Assembly (NCBI GenBank): GCA_027313505.1 | Contig: DAHVDN010000029.1 | Coordinates: 1 to 39,163, forward strand | Length of the DNA stretch: 39,163 bases | From: Candidatus Dormiibacterota bacterium | GTDB taxonomy: Bacteria > Chloroflexota > Dormibacteria > Aeolococcales > Bog-877 | Direction of reading: 5' to 3' | In this document: positions 17,546 to 26,204 of the stretch, piece by piece | How the letters are laid out: every line of letters starts with the position of its first letter | How positions within the stretch are numbered: the first letter of the stretch is position 1 | Program-made: the position numbers and the translations under genes | The notes under the pieces: model-generated | Told to the model about the DNA's origin: nothing | The model's database searches: none | Seen by the model: the letters and a program-made list of their open reading frames with translations, nothing else

Positions 17546-20476
17546 ATGAATTCTGACTTCGCAAATCGGCGGACGCCGCAACCTCTCGGTCTGGACCTGC
17601 TGATGGACTTCAGGACACTGGGAGTACACCTGAAACGATGTTTGGCCGAAGGCGACTTTCTGAATGCCTATCTGCTCGCCGCCGGAATGGAGCAGGTGGC
17701 GGCAGACTTCCTCGGGGCAGACTCCTTTTCGTTGCGCCTCATCTCCACCCGGTTGCGGGCGTACCCGGGCCGGAGGGTCTGGGCCACGGGGGCAGCGCGC
17801 TTCGCCGCGGCAGTCGCGGGGGGCGTTCGGATTGCGCACGTCAACAGCCCCAGGTATCGCCGAGTCTCAGCTTGGACTGCCGAGTTCACCGGGCTGGTGT
17901 CTGAGCTCGCGAGTGCTCTCGTCGAGAAGCGACCGGCTCGCCCCCTGAACGACAAGCCAGCGTGGCCGGTTTTGGCTCATGCCGAGCTGCTACCGAGCGG
18001 ACTTCACTGCGCGGTCGTCAAGGTCCCGCGCTGCTTCCACAGCTTCGATCAGACTCCCGGGGACTGTCGCCGCCTGGCGCTCGGCTTCGCTCAGCGCTGG
18101 TCCAATCGAGATCGGGCGGTCACCGTGGTCGGCGTTCGCACCTCTGGCAGCTATCTCGCGCCCCTTATCGCGGCCGAGTTGCGGGCGGCAGGATACAGAC
18201 AAGTAGAGACTGCTTCGATCCGCCCAGGACAGCCGCTGGCGACCCATGAGCGACGCACTCTGCAGCGGTCCCGTGCCCTGCGAGCCATGGTGGTTCTCAC
18301 CGATGATCCGCCTCAGACCGGTTCCAGCATCGCCGCGACGATCGACCAACTGCTTCGTCTGGGGCTGCGCCAGGACCAGTTGGTTCTCTTGCTACCGCTG
18401 CTCGGCGGAAGTGAGAGTGTGCCCGCGTCGCTCGCGGCCAACGAGTCAGTTTTGCTGCCGTGGGAGGAATGGTCGATCCACGCCTCGCTGCAGGAGGATT
18501 CGATAGCTGAAGGGCTCAAGGCGATCCTGCTTGGCCGCGATGGACCCCTTCAATCTGGAAACCCCAGCGTCCGGGTGAGTCCGGCGGCTGAGGTATTTGT
18601 TGTCCCGGTCCCGGTGTCCCAAGGGGACGCCGCCGACAGGGGGCACATGAGTCGCGTTTACCGAGTGACCCTGACCGGCGAAGAGGCGCCGTCATCGAGC
18701 ACGGAGCTTTTGGTGCGAGCGGAGTGGACCGGCCTCGGGTACTTCGCTGAGCACCGGGCAATAATCTCGCGCCGACTAGCGGGCCATCTTCCGGTGATTT
18801 ACGGGACGCGGGCTGGAGTTATGTACCGGGAGTGGATCTCTGAGAAGCGGCGACTGGGCCAACTTGAGGGACACACGGAGGAAATCGTCGCCTATTTCGG
18901 CTCACGAGCCCGCGAGCTCACAGTCTCCGAGGACATGAGCTTCAGATTGGTCGGGCGAGCGGCGGCCTGGGAACTGGTGGCACAGCTTATCGGCCAGGCC
19001 TTCGGACGATTCTGGCCGGCCAATCGAGCGCTGGCCCATGCCGTCGCTAAGCGTCTTCTCAAGGTCTCCCAGCCATCGGTCCTGGACGGTCGCGCCGGAC
19101 TGACTCGCTGGTTTCTGGTTCAGAACACCGAAGGCGGTCCCCGTGCGGTGAAGACCGCGTTCGGGGCTGGAGCGTTCACCAAGGTGGACGCCGCCTGCTA
19201 TGACCCTCTTTATGACTTGTCAGTTTTGACCTCGGACTGGGCAGCGGTGGCGGTAGATGAAGGGAGGGCCGCGGAGGCCGATGCGCACCTTTTCGACCCC
19301 TACTCCCGAATAACCGGTACCACTCCCCTGCCCGAACCCTGGCTCTTGTACCGGCTCCTCCGGCTAGTGCGCCACCGTCAGTTTCTCGATGACCTAATCC
19401 GAGGATTGTCGACCAACGGATTGACGTCAACTCAGCGGGCGATAGCTGAAGCTGAGTGGGGTTTGACCGAGCTGAGCATGAAAGCGGCTCTTCGTCGTCG
19501 GTGGGCCGTGGAGCGGGCGATGGCTAGCTGTGTGCAGGAGTTCGTAGCCGGCGCATATCTGGGTGATCTCGAGGTATCCAACAACGGCCCCTTCTGCTCG
19601 ATTGACATCGACGGGGTGTTGGAAGGAACCTGGTTGTCAGTCCCCGTCATCGGCCCCTTGGGCGGGCTCGCTCTCCGCAGCCTGATTGCTCACGGCTGGC
19701 GTCCCTTGCTCGCATCAGGTCGCTCGGCTGAGCAGGTCGCGGAAAGGTGTCACGCCTACGGGCTCCCCGGCGGGATCGCCGAGTACGGTGCCGTGACCTA
19801 CGATGCCCAGGGGAGGTCGTTCCAGTCGTTGGTGAACCGGGAGGACGGCTCCCTTATGGAACTGATCAGGGCGAGCTTGAAGAGCCGGACGGAGCTCTTT
19901 GTCGAGCCCGGGTGGCAGCAGGCGATCCGGGCCGGCCGGATTGGAGCGGATGGGAAACTGCGACCCCTGATAGGGGCAGAACAGCTCAGTGCGATCGCGA
20001 CCGCGGGTGAGTTGGCCGACTCCAAGATTCGGGTTGTCGTCGGAAGACAGAGCGATTTCACCTTTGCCGCCAACGACAAGGCCGACGCTCTGCTCCACCT
20101 TATGAGTGCGCGGGGGAACGGGGCCGGCGCCGAGAGGCTGGAGTTCGCCGTAGGAGACTCACTGCCTGACCTCGGGATGCTGATGCTGGCGCGGCGAGCC
20201 TTCTCTCCAGCATCGGTCGAGGGGTGCCTCACAGAGCAGTTCGCCAGGTCTGGGAAACGGCTGGAGGTAACCAGGCGGCCCTACGCCTCCGGGCTGTTTC
20301 AAGCCACTAAGGCAGTTATCGGCCACCGACCGGGTAGTTGCCGGAGTTGCGCACCGGGGCCGCTGTCCCCAAATACGGCGATGCTGCTCTCGGTCCTGGG
20401 TGCCCGTGAAGGCGGCCGGGGCCACGTCGCCACCCAGCTGGCAACAGTAGCGATGGAATTGCCCCACCGATCCTGA
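17546..20476 (+). CDS. Fusion protein: phosphoribosyltransferase-like + kinase-like + HAD phosphatase
   Basis: This 976-residue protein (ATG 17546; a TTG at 17444 would add 34 low-complexity residues) has three recognisable parts. Residues about 190-290 resemble a type I phosphoribosyltransferase: a strand-loop VVGVRTSGSYLAP and a PRPP-loop-like VVLTDDPPQTGSSI (about 249-262). Residues about 368-566 resemble a diverged aminoglycoside-kinase fold (SRVYRVTL ... ELLVRAEWTGLG ... VMYREWI, then VDAACYDPLYDLSVL). The C-terminal part, from about 684, is a Cof-type HAD hydrolase with all four motifs: DIDGVLE (687), LASGRS (722), Lys in NDKADAL (843-849) and GDSLPDL (870-876). The N-terminal 190 residues are unassigned; SCRSC lies near the end. 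A role in making or trimming a nucleotide- or nucleoside-like metabolite is inferred. Confidence 0.75.
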   Translation: MNSDFANRRTPQPLGLDLLMDFRTLGVHLKRCLAEGDFLNAYLLAAGMEQVAADFLGADSFSLRLISTRLRAYPGRRVWATGAARFAAAVAGGVRIAHVNSPRYRRVSAWTAEFTGLVSELASALVEKRPARPLNDKPAWPVLAHAELLPSGLHCAVVKVPRCFHSFDQTPGDCRRLALGFAQRWSNRDRAVTVVGVRTSGSYLAPLIAAELRAAGYRQVETASIRPGQPLATHERRTLQRSRALRAMVVLTDDPPQTGSSIAATIDQLLRLGLRQDQLVLLLPLLGGSESVPASLAANESVLLPWEEWSIHASLQEDSIAEGLKAILLGRDGPLQSGNPSVRVSPAAEVFVVPVPVSQGDAADRGHMSRVYRVTLTGEEAPSSSTELLVRAEWTGLGYFAEHRAIISRRLAGHLPVIYGTRAGVMYREWISEKRRLGQLEGHTEEIVAYFGSRARELTVSEDMSFRLVGRAAAWELVAQLIGQAFGRFWPANRALAHAVAKRLLKVSQPSVLDGRAGLTRWFLVQNTEGGPRAVKTAFGAGAFTKVDAACYDPLYDLSVLTSDWAAVAVDEGRAAEADAHLFDPYSRITGTTPLPEPWLLYRLLRLVRHRQFLDDLIRGLSTNGLTSTQRAIAEAEWGLTELSMKAALRRRWAVERAMASCVQEFVAGAYLGDLEVSNNGPFCSIDIDGVLEGTWLSVPVIGPLGGLALRSLIAHGWRPLLASGRSAEQVAERCHAYGLPGGIAEYGAVTYDAQGRSFQSLVNREDGSLMELIRASLKSRTELFVEPGWQQAIRAGRIGADGKLRPLIGAEQLSAIATAGELADSKIRVVVGRQSDFTFAANDKADALLHLMSARGNGAGAERLEFAVGDSLPDLGMLMLARRAFSPASVEGCLTEQFARSGKRLEVTRRPYASGLFQATKAVIGHRPGSCRSCAPGPLSPNTAMLLSVLGAREGGRGHVATQLATVAMELPHRS

Positions 20477-20568
20477 TCGCCCGAGGGGTTATTCCGTCGC
20501 GAAGCCCCTCCCAGCGTACCGACACCACCATAGGATCCAAATGGGGCTGGCATGGGAGGTTCTTCGCC

Positions 20569-21501
20569 TCATCGACCGAGGTCGGGCAGGGTCCAGTGGG
20601 AACCGAGTTCAAGATCGAACGAGGAGGGCTCGAGCCGGCGGAAGCATCCGTTGTCATACGGGGTGAGCTCGCCAAAGTAGACCTCGCCGTCGGCACAGTT
20701 CAGGTCAACGCGCATGAAGTCAAATCCCCGGCCCAGACGTCTTGCCGCCTCTGTCATGGAAGACAATGCTGCCGGTTCGGCCTCCTCGGGGGCTAACGGC
20801 ACCCCGTTCTCTCGCACCGGCAACGGTTCCCAGGCAGACGTGTAGTAGCGAATCGCGGTCCCAGCTGGTGGCCAGGGTGCCCCCCGAGAATGCCGCCAGG
20901 TGGTGAAATTCACCGGCTGAGGACCGATGGCGCCGATGAACAGGGGCTTCCCATCGAAGACGTAGAAGTTGTACAAGGCAGGGGTGTTGTCCCCGTCCCC
21001 CAGCATCTCCTCGAGCAACAGCAGATGTCGTGCTTGCTTATAGGCCCACTCCCCGTGGCGTTCCGGGCCTGAGGACTCTAGCCAACCTTGGGTGGCCGCT
21101 CGCAGAAGTGGCAGGTCCGTCACCGGCCCTTGGCCGAAGTGAAGCCGTCCGCTGCCATGATTTGGTTTGAGGACCCATCTCGCTGGTAGTTCGAGTTTGG
21201 TCAACTCTGCGAGATCAGTTCCCGACCACAGAACTCGGGGACTCCTAATGTCCTGCTTGGCAGCCAGGCCCTTGGTATAGAGCTTGTCGCAGCTGAACTG
21301 AAGCAGCTCGCGCCGATCGTAGATGATGCGCCAGTTCAGCTTCTCATTGAAGGTTTTGGGGTGACGAAAGTTGCCCAGTCGCCGCTGATGGAGGATGAAG
21401 AGAATCTCACGGTGCAGCCAGAGCGGACCCACGGATGCCACGGCCTCTAAACCGATGGCCGCCAGTCGTCGCAGCCCCTGGGTGTGCCCGCCCCCTCTCA
21501 T
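20569..21501 (-). CDS. TupA-like ATP-grasp protein
   Basis: This 310-residue protein matches the ATP-grasp family named after TupA of teichuronopeptide synthesis. Visible: KTFNEKLNWRIIYDRRELL (49-67), the ATP-binding lysine in VLKPNHGSG (110-118), LLEEMLGD (162-169), and the metal-binding end FDFMRVDLNCADGEVYFGELTPYDNG (260-285; D266 and E278). ATP-grasp enzymes join a carboxylate to an amine or thiol through an acyl phosphate. Relatives sit in polysaccharide clusters and add amino acids to sugars. Here it converges on the phosphoribosyltransferase/HAD fusion gene, 92 bases away, with no polysaccharide genes around. Start ATG 21501; weak ribosome binding site. Confidence 0.85.
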   Translation of the reverse strand: MRGGGHTQGLRRLAAIGLEAVASVGPLWLHREILFILHQRRLGNFRHPKTFNEKLNWRIIYDRRELLQFSCDKLYTKGLAAKQDIRSPRVLWSGTDLAELTKLELPARWVLKPNHGSGRLHFGQGPVTDLPLLRAATQGWLESSGPERHGEWAYKQARHLLLLEEMLGDGDNTPALYNFYVFDGKPLFIGAIGPQPVNFTTWRHSRGAPWPPAGTAIRYYTSAWEPLPVRENGVPLAPEEAEPAALSSMTEAARRLGRGFDFMRVDLNCADGEVYFGELTPYDNGCFRRLEPSSFDLELGSHWTLPDLGR

Positions 21502-21660
21502 CCCACTAGCCGTGGTGTTGGATCATCCTGGCGAAGGCGATTGCCCAAAAAGATGTCGGTCCAGTTTCCAACCCAAGTATCCACCTACACACAAACCGCG
21601 AAATGAGGTCATCATGGATAAGCGCTAAGCCTACCTGATGGCAAACAGCGTGGACAAGGC

Positions 21661-22020
21661 TCAGCCCAACGAGGCTGTGCTTGATCGCGGCGGAGGTATT
21701 ATCGCGGGTCGTAGCCGATGCTTCGCCGAGGGAGTTTTCACGCGCGGTACCGAAGGCTCCCGGAAATCAATTGCTACGCCCTCCAGCAGCAGTCGTCGCG
21801 CCTGTTCTCGCTCCCGACCAGGGACCAGTCGTCCGTTTGCGGTGGCCACGCGCCACCACGGGATATCGGACGAACGTGCCAAAGCGCGTCCGACCGCCCT
21901 TGCTGCCCCGGGTCGTCCGGCCAGTACTGCCGTCTCCGCATAGCTGAGGACATCGCCTGCGACGATGCCCCTGACCACCCTCTCCACTGAGAGCTGGAAC
22001 TGCGACTTGGAGTCTCCCAT
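21661..22020 (-). CDS. Alkyltransferase-like protein (MGMT DNA-binding-domain family)
   Basis: This 119-residue protein has the winged-helix domain of O6-alkylguanine-DNA alkyltransferases: VERVVRGIVAGDVLSYAETAVLAGRPGAARAVGRAL. The active-site PCHRV is P54-W-W-R-V58. Loss of the acceptor Cys marks alkyltransferase-like (ATL) proteins, which bind alkylated DNA and hand it to nucleotide excision repair; usual ATLs read PWHR, so this one also lacks the His. The start at ATG 22020 matches family length. The 25-residue tail beyond the domain is basic and unconserved-looking. Confidence 0.8.
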   Translation of the reverse strand: MGDSKSQFQLSVERVVRGIVAGDVLSYAETAVLAGRPGAARAVGRALARSSDIPWWRVATANGRLVPGREREQARRLLLEGVAIDFREPSVPRVKTPSAKHRLRPAIIPPPRSSTASLG

Positions 22021-22562
22021 TACTCGGGAACTCGTTGCCACGCAGGTTCCCGTCCGACTGCGGTCCGACCGCTGAGTCAAAACCTGGGGCCGAGCCGGGC
22101 CGATAAGGCGATGCCACAGGAGCTCGGGAGATCGATTCGTTCCCCTCTGTGGGGCCGAAGCTCGCACCGCAAGCGGCGGCGCCGGGACGGCTCGGTTGAG
22201 ATATCGGGACGAAACTTCAAGCCTACTCCCCTTACGATCCGCCGGGCGCCTGGGGTCGAGGAGCCTGATGCCCGTGCGGACGACATCCGTTTGAGGCTAC
22301 CTTTCTGCGGGCAGACCACCCGGAGCCTGGAGCTTGCCCCCGACAAAAGTGAAGTCCCACGGGGCGCGGGCGCGGAAGAAGAGGTTGTGATAGGTGCCCC
22401 GCAGCACCTTGGACGTGACCCACCACAGCCGGAAACACCCACGGACTCTCCACGGTTAGAGGTCGACCAGCGGTCGGAATCCAGATAAAACGATAGGTCA
22501 GAGTGAGACTGCGCTATCACCTGAGGAGGCGGGGCCATTTCAAGCCCAGACCTCGGCGGAGG
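22021..22562. other. Region without a confident gene; possible gene remnant at 22297-22455 (minus)
   Basis: Longer open frames here have biased, low-information translations. The most protein-like stretch is on the minus strand, from after a TAA (22458-22456) to a TAG (22299-22297): ...RLWWVTSKVLRGTYHNLFF, then RARAPWDFTFVGGKLQAP, with G/C-ending codons. It has no good start codon, so I take it as the remnant of a degraded gene. No family recognised. Confidence 0.35.
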
Positions 22563-22802
22563 TCATGAGTTGCCGTCATCTCCGCGGCCGCGCAGGACAC
22601 GCAGCCGAGACTGGTACTCCTCTTGGTCGATCTCACCGGCGGCAAAGCGCTGGGCCAGCGTCTCTTCAGCTCGGGCTGGCTGGCCGCACCTCGTCAGGCC
22701 AGTGCCGATTCGGAAGAGAATCCAAAAGGTGGCGGTGCACAAACCCACGCAGCCAAGCAGCACGATAAGGCCAGCGACCAAGACCAACCAATGGACAGTC
22801 AT
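22563..22802 (-). CDS. SHOCT-domain membrane protein
   Basis: This 79-residue protein has one N-terminal membrane helix (about 3-28; VHWLVLVAGLIVLLGCVGLC...) and a C-terminal SHOCT motif (ETLAQRFAAGEIDQEEYQSRLRVL). SHOCT is a short oligomerisation motif found at the ends of many bacterial membrane and phage proteins, with no enzymatic role known. The start is ATG 22802. It lies alone between the alkyltransferase-like gene and paaR; function unknown. Confidence 0.8.
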   Translation of the reverse strand: MTVHWLVLVAGLIVLLGCVGLCTATFWILFRIGTGLTRCGQPARAEETLAQRFAAGEIDQEEYQSRLRVLRGRGDDGNS

Positions 22803-22872
22803 TGGGCTCTGAACACCAGCTCGCCTCCCTCGCCCCGTTGGCACCTACCCTGATCCAAGCAAGGTCGGCCTC

Positions 22873-22977
22873 ATGGTAGCCGACCACCTGCGAGAGCTGG
22901 GATTGAGAGTGCACCGATCCCCTCACTCACCAATGGGGCACGTCCCCATCGGCCCATGGTCCGGCGACTACAACTAA
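22873..22977 (+). CDS. Possible 34-residue peptide or gene remnant
   Basis: An ATG-initiated frame reads MVADHLRELGLRVHRSPHSP and ends ...GPWSGDYN with TAA. The frame is open upstream to a TGA near 22811 and codon use looks coding-like. It may be the end of a decayed gene. There is no ribosome binding site. Confidence 0.2.
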   Translation: MVADHLRELGLRVHRSPHSPMGHVPIGPWSGDYN

Positions 22978-23005
22978 TCCTGAGGCGCAGGTATGGTGCC
23001 CCCGG

Positions 23006-23632
23006 CTATAGGACCGACCGCCCCCGGCGCAAGCCACCCATCGCCAGCTCGGCCACGACGTCGGAGAACGCCTGTGGGCTCTCACCCGGCGTTGGCCGGT
23101 ACCATTCGATGAGCGAGTTGACCATGCCAAAGATCAGCCTGGTGGCAAGGTGCGGGTCAAGGTCCTGGCGTAGTTCCCCGGCGATGGCAGCCTCACTGAC
23201 CATGGCGGCAACCCGACGGTCAAATTCCCGCCTTTTCCCAATGGCCCAGCGCTCCGTCGCGGTGTTGCCCCGGACCCGTAAGAGCACGGTCACGTACGGA
23301 AGCTCTTCGATCAGGACCGCGGTGGTCCGTCGGACCACATGCGCGACTCGGTCGCCCACCGGTCCGTCTATCGCCCCACGTTCTTCAAGGACCAAGAACA
23401 GGCGATCGAGGGCTCGGGTGACAGCCGCTCTCAGGATCTCCTCCTTCCCCGAGAAGTGGTGGTATATGGCAGCCTTGCTGATCCCGGCGGCACGTGCCAG
23501 CTCGGAAATGCTGGAGCCGTCGTACCCCCGGACCCGGAAGACTTCGACGGCTACCTGAAGGAGTGCGGCGGCATCGTAGCCAACTCGACCCCGCGCGGGC
23601 CGGTCGGTGCCGTCTGGGGGTACTCTGCTCAC
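23006..23632 (-). CDS. paaR: TetR-family regulator, probable PaaR
   Basis: This 208-residue TetR repressor has a typical N-terminal helix-turn-helix (ALLQVAVEVFRVRGYDGSSISELARAAGISKAAIYHHFSGKEEIL) and an all-helical ligand domain. It is divergent from paaABCDE, and the intergenic region holds a 24-base perfect palindrome. PaaR repressors of this family respond to phenylacetyl-CoA in several bacteria; the assignment here rests on position and operator. I prefer GTG 23632: the longer GTG 23677 would place the coding region over the paaA promoter (23660-23688). Confidence 0.85.
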   Translation of the reverse strand: MSRVPPDGTDRPARGRVGYDAAALLQVAVEVFRVRGYDGSSISELARAAGISKAAIYHHFSGKEEILRAAVTRALDRLFLVLEERGAIDGPVGDRVAHVVRRTTAVLIEELPYVTVLLRVRGNTATERWAIGKRREFDRRVAAMVSEAAIAGELRQDLDPHLATRLIFGMVNSLIEWYRPTPGESPQAFSDVVAELAMGGLRRGRSVL

Positions 23633-23659
23633 CCTGGGCAGACTACGCCCATCGCCATC

Positions 23660-23688
23660 TTGACTTCTCCCGATCACCAGCCCAGAAT
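23660..23688 (+). promoter_or_regulatory. paaABCDE promoter TTGACT-N17-CAGAAT
   Basis: TTGACT (23660-23665) and CAGAAT (23683-23688) are spaced by 17 bases. The predicted transcription start, about 23695, lies inside the 24-base palindrome. Confidence 0.6.
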
Positions 23689-23689
23689 C

Positions 23690-23713
23690 GCAACTGACCG
23701 ATCGGTCAGTTGC
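23690..23713. promoter_or_regulatory. 24-base perfect palindrome, PaaR operator
   Basis: Each half reads GCAACTGACCGA, and the two halves are exact reverse complements with no gap. Core half-site ACTGACCG/CGGTCAGT is typical of TetR operators of acyl-CoA-responsive repressors. It covers the transcription start and touches the paaA ribosome binding site (AGGAGG, 23715-23720). Confidence 0.85.
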
Positions 23714-23727
23714 CAGGAGGCCGCCCT

Positions 23728-24681
23728 TTGGAACAGATGGTCGACGATTCCTTGGAAGATGCGTTCCAGCACCGGATCGACGCCGAAGTCAAGATCGAGC
23801 CCCGCGACTGGATGCCCGAACGATACCGAGCCTCCTTGGTGCGACAGATCGCGCAGCACGCCCATTCCGAGATCATAGGCATGCAACCTGAGGGCAATTG
23901 GATCACCCGTGCCCCGTCTCTTCGGCGCAAAGCCATCCTGCTGGCCAAAGTTCAGGACGAAGCTGGCCACGGATTGTATTTGTACTCGGCCGCCGAGACC
24001 CTTGGGGTGGATAGGGAGGCGCTGGTTGATATGTTGCAGACTGGTCGCCAGAAGTATTCCAGCATTTTCAACTATCCCACCCTCTCCTGGGCCGACGTCG
24101 GCTCTATCGGCTGGCTCGTCGATGGAGCCGCGATCACCAATCAGCTGGCCCTCACCCACACCTCCTACGGGCCGTACGCCCGTGCAATGGTGAAGATCTG
24201 CCGAGAGGAGTCGTTCCATCAGCGCCAGGGATTCGAACTACTTTGGCATCTCAGCCATGGAACGGAGGCCCAGCACGAAATGGCTCAGGAGTCGGTGAAC
24301 CGTTGGTGGTGGCCTTCTTTGATGATGTTCGGCCCACCGGATCATTCATCGCCCAACAGCGAACAGTCAATGCGCTGGGGCATCAAGCGGGTGAGCAACG
24401 ACGAGTTGCGGCGCCGCTTCGTAGACATGACAGTTCCCCAAGCGCGGGCTCTGGGCGTCCTGCTGCCCGACCCCGAGCTCCGGTGGAACGAGAGCACCGG
24501 CCACCACGATTTCGGGCCGATCAACTGGGATGAGTTCCATCGAGTTGTTGGGGGCGACGGTCCCTGCAACGCGGAGCGGCTGACCCGTCGTCGCAGGGCC
24601 CACGAGGAGGGGGAATGGGTCCGCGAGGCGGCCCGCAGCTGGGCCACCCGGCATGTCCCGGCCAGAATCGAGGCGGCATGA
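23728..24681 (+). CDS. paaA: 1,2-phenylacetyl-CoA epoxidase, catalytic subunit A
   Basis: PaaA is the di-iron oxygenase subunit that epoxidises the ring of phenylacetyl-CoA. The 317 residues contain the carboxylate/His iron ligands HAHSEIIGM (E48), KVQDEAGH (E78, H81) and [16 protein letters not shown] choose TTG 23728 because AGGAGG (23715-23720) sits 7 bases upstream; an ATG at 23737 would be 16 bases away. The stop overlaps paaB as ATGA. It is the first gene of a tightly packed paaABCDE operon. Confidence 0.96.
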   Translation: MEQMVDDSLEDAFQHRIDAEVKIEPRDWMPERYRASLVRQIAQHAHSEIIGMQPEGNWITRAPSLRRKAILLAKVQDEAGHGLYLYSAAETLGVDREALVDMLQTGRQKYSSIFNYPTLSWADVGSIGWLVDGAAITNQLALTHTSYGPYARAMVKICREESFHQRQGFELLWHLSHGTEAQHEMAQESVNRWWWPSLMMFGPPDHSSPNSEQSMRWGIKRVSNDELRRRFVDMTVPQARALGVLLPDPELRWNESTGHHDFGPINWDEFHRVVGGDGPCNAERLTRRRRAHEEGEWVREAARSWATRHVPARIEAA

Positions 24682-24965
24682 CCCAGTCCTCGGGGCTACC
24701 TCTTTGGGAGATCTTCGTGAGAAGTCGCAGGGGTATGTCGCACATTCATGTCGGCTCCCTGCACGCCGCCGACTGGGAGATGGCTGTTCAGAACGCTCGT
24801 GACCTCTATACGAGGCGCGGTGAGGGAGTTTCTATTTGGGCGGTTGCCGCAACGGAGATCCACGCGTCGGATCCGGACGACAAGGGACCGCTCTTTGACC
24901 CGCCAGCGGACAAGGTCTACCGCCACCCGACCTTCTACGAGGTGCCGGAGGACCTGAAGCTTTGA
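24678..24965 (+). CDS. paaB: 1,2-phenylacetyl-CoA epoxidase subunit B
   Basis: This 95-residue small structural subunit of the epoxidase complex shows [30 protein letters not shown] and [10 protein letters not shown], typical of PaaB. The ATG at 24678 overlaps the paaA stop by 4 bases. PaaB bridges PaaAC units; it is essential for activity but not catalytic in characterised systems. Confidence 0.95.
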   Translation: MTQSSGLPLWEIFVRSRRGMSHIHVGSLHAADWEMAVQNARDLYTRRGEGVSIWAVAATEIHASDPDDKGPLFDPPADKVYRHPTFYEVPEDLKL

Positions 24966-25735
24966 CGGATGCCCTAGCCGCGACTCGATCGCGTCTCTGC
25001 GACTACGCGCTGGCGCTGGGAGACGACTGCCTGATTCTTTCCCACAGGCTGTCTGAGTGGACCGGGAATGCCCCGGACTTCGAGGAGGATGTGGCTCTCT
25101 CCAATCTAGCCCTCGACCTCCTCGGTCAGGCCCGGGGTCTGCTCACCCACGCTGGCGAACTCGAAGGTTCTGGGCGTAGCGAAGATGACCTTGCCTACTG
25201 GCGAGACGACTTGCAATTTCGGAACCTGATCCTAGTGGAGCAGCCGAAGGGTGATTTCGCCTGGACCGTCACCCGCAACCTGTTGTTCTCGACGTATCAG
25301 GAACTGCTCTACCAAGAGCTCAGCCAGAGCGCCGAGCCGATACTCGCCGGAATCGCCGCCAAGGGCGCCCTGGAGGCTAGCTATCACTGTGAGCATGCCG
25401 CCCTATGGACTGCCCGACTCGGAGATGGCACGGCGGAGAGCCACCAGCGAATGGAACAGGCCCTGATGGCCCTCTGGCCACTCACTGGGGAGATGTTCGA
25501 GCTTGCACCAGGCCAGGCGGAATTGGTGAGCGCCGGCCTGGCGGTTGACCCCAGTTTGGTCCTTGAGCAATGGCAGCTCCGGGTCGGGGAAAAGCTGCAA
25601 GACGCGACCCTTTCGATCCCCAGGGTTCCCCAGCGCCGTTGCCAGGGCCGACTTGGGTTTCACTCCGAGCACCTCGGCCACCTCCTCGCGGAAATGCAAC
25701 ACCTTCATAGGTCTCATCCAGATGCGAGCTGGTGA
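24962..25735 (+). CDS. paaC: 1,2-phenylacetyl-CoA epoxidase subunit C
   Basis: The 257-residue ferritin-like structural partner of PaaA. It reads LCDYALALGDDCLILSHRLSEWTGNAP, LALDLLGQARGLLTHAG, and SYHCEHAALWTARLGDGT near the middle, all usual for PaaC. The TTG start at 24962 overlaps the paaB stop as TTGA. PaaC lacks a working iron site in studied systems and stabilises PaaA. Confidence 0.95.
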   Translation: MTDALAATRSRLCDYALALGDDCLILSHRLSEWTGNAPDFEEDVALSNLALDLLGQARGLLTHAGELEGSGRSEDDLAYWRDDLQFRNLILVEQPKGDFAWTVTRNLLFSTYQELLYQELSQSAEPILAGIAAKGALEASYHCEHAALWTARLGDGTAESHQRMEQALMALWPLTGEMFELAPGQAELVSAGLAVDPSLVLEQWQLRVGEKLQDATLSIPRVPQRRCQGRLGFHSEHLGHLLAEMQHLHRSHPDASW

Positions 25736-26204
25736 GCTGACCCCGGAGGAGGTCGTGGGTTCCGTCAGAGACCCCGAGCTGCCAGCTCTGACACTGGCGG
25801 ACCTGGGCGTAGTTCGCTCGGTCACAGTCGACGCGGTCGGCGCTGTTGAAGTAGTGCTCACCCCGACCTATTCCGGGTGTCCAGCCACCGAGGTCATCCA
25901 GGTCGATGTCCTGAACGCTCTGATGCAGGCCGGATATCCGCAAGCTTCTGTTCGTTTTGAACTATTCCCGGCATGGACCAGTGACAGTCTGAGCGCGCAG
26001 GGGCGAAGGGTGCTGAGCGAGTTGGGGATCGCGCCTCCCGTGGGACCGGGGCGACCAGCCCCGCTGACCATATCCCTCAAGTGTCCCCAATGTGGGTCGC
26101 TGCGCACTCGCGAGACCAGCCACTTCGGATCCACTGCGTGCAAGTCGCTCTGGACTTGCCGTGCGTGCGGCGAGCCTTTTGAGCACTTCAAGGAATTGAG
26201 GTGA
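25722..26204 (+). CDS. paaD: Phenylacetate degradation protein PaaD (iron-sulfur assembly type)
   Basis: This 160-residue protein has an N-terminal MIP18/DUF59 domain (SVRDPELPALTLADLGVVRSV ... TPTYSGCPATEVI) and a C-terminal zinc ribbon (CPQCGS ... CKSLWTCRACGEPFEHFK). PaaD is thought to help mature the iron-sulfur or di-iron centres of the epoxidase system. The ATG at 25722 overlaps paaC by 14 bases, a longer overlap than at the other junctions; no other plausible start is nearby. Confidence 0.94.
   Translation: MRAGELTPEEVVGSVRDPELPALTLADLGVVRSVTVDAVGAVEVVLTPTYSGCPATEVIQVDVLNALMQAGYPQASVRFELFPAWTSDSLSAQGRRVLSELGIAPPVGPGRPAPLTISLKCPQCGSLRTRETSHFGSTACKSLWTCRACGEPFEHFKELR

Noticed and set aside
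21605-21630. Tiny reading frame MDKR with a GAGG site, as a leader peptide
   Set aside because: It faces away from both neighbouring minus-strand genes and no attenuator structure is visible.
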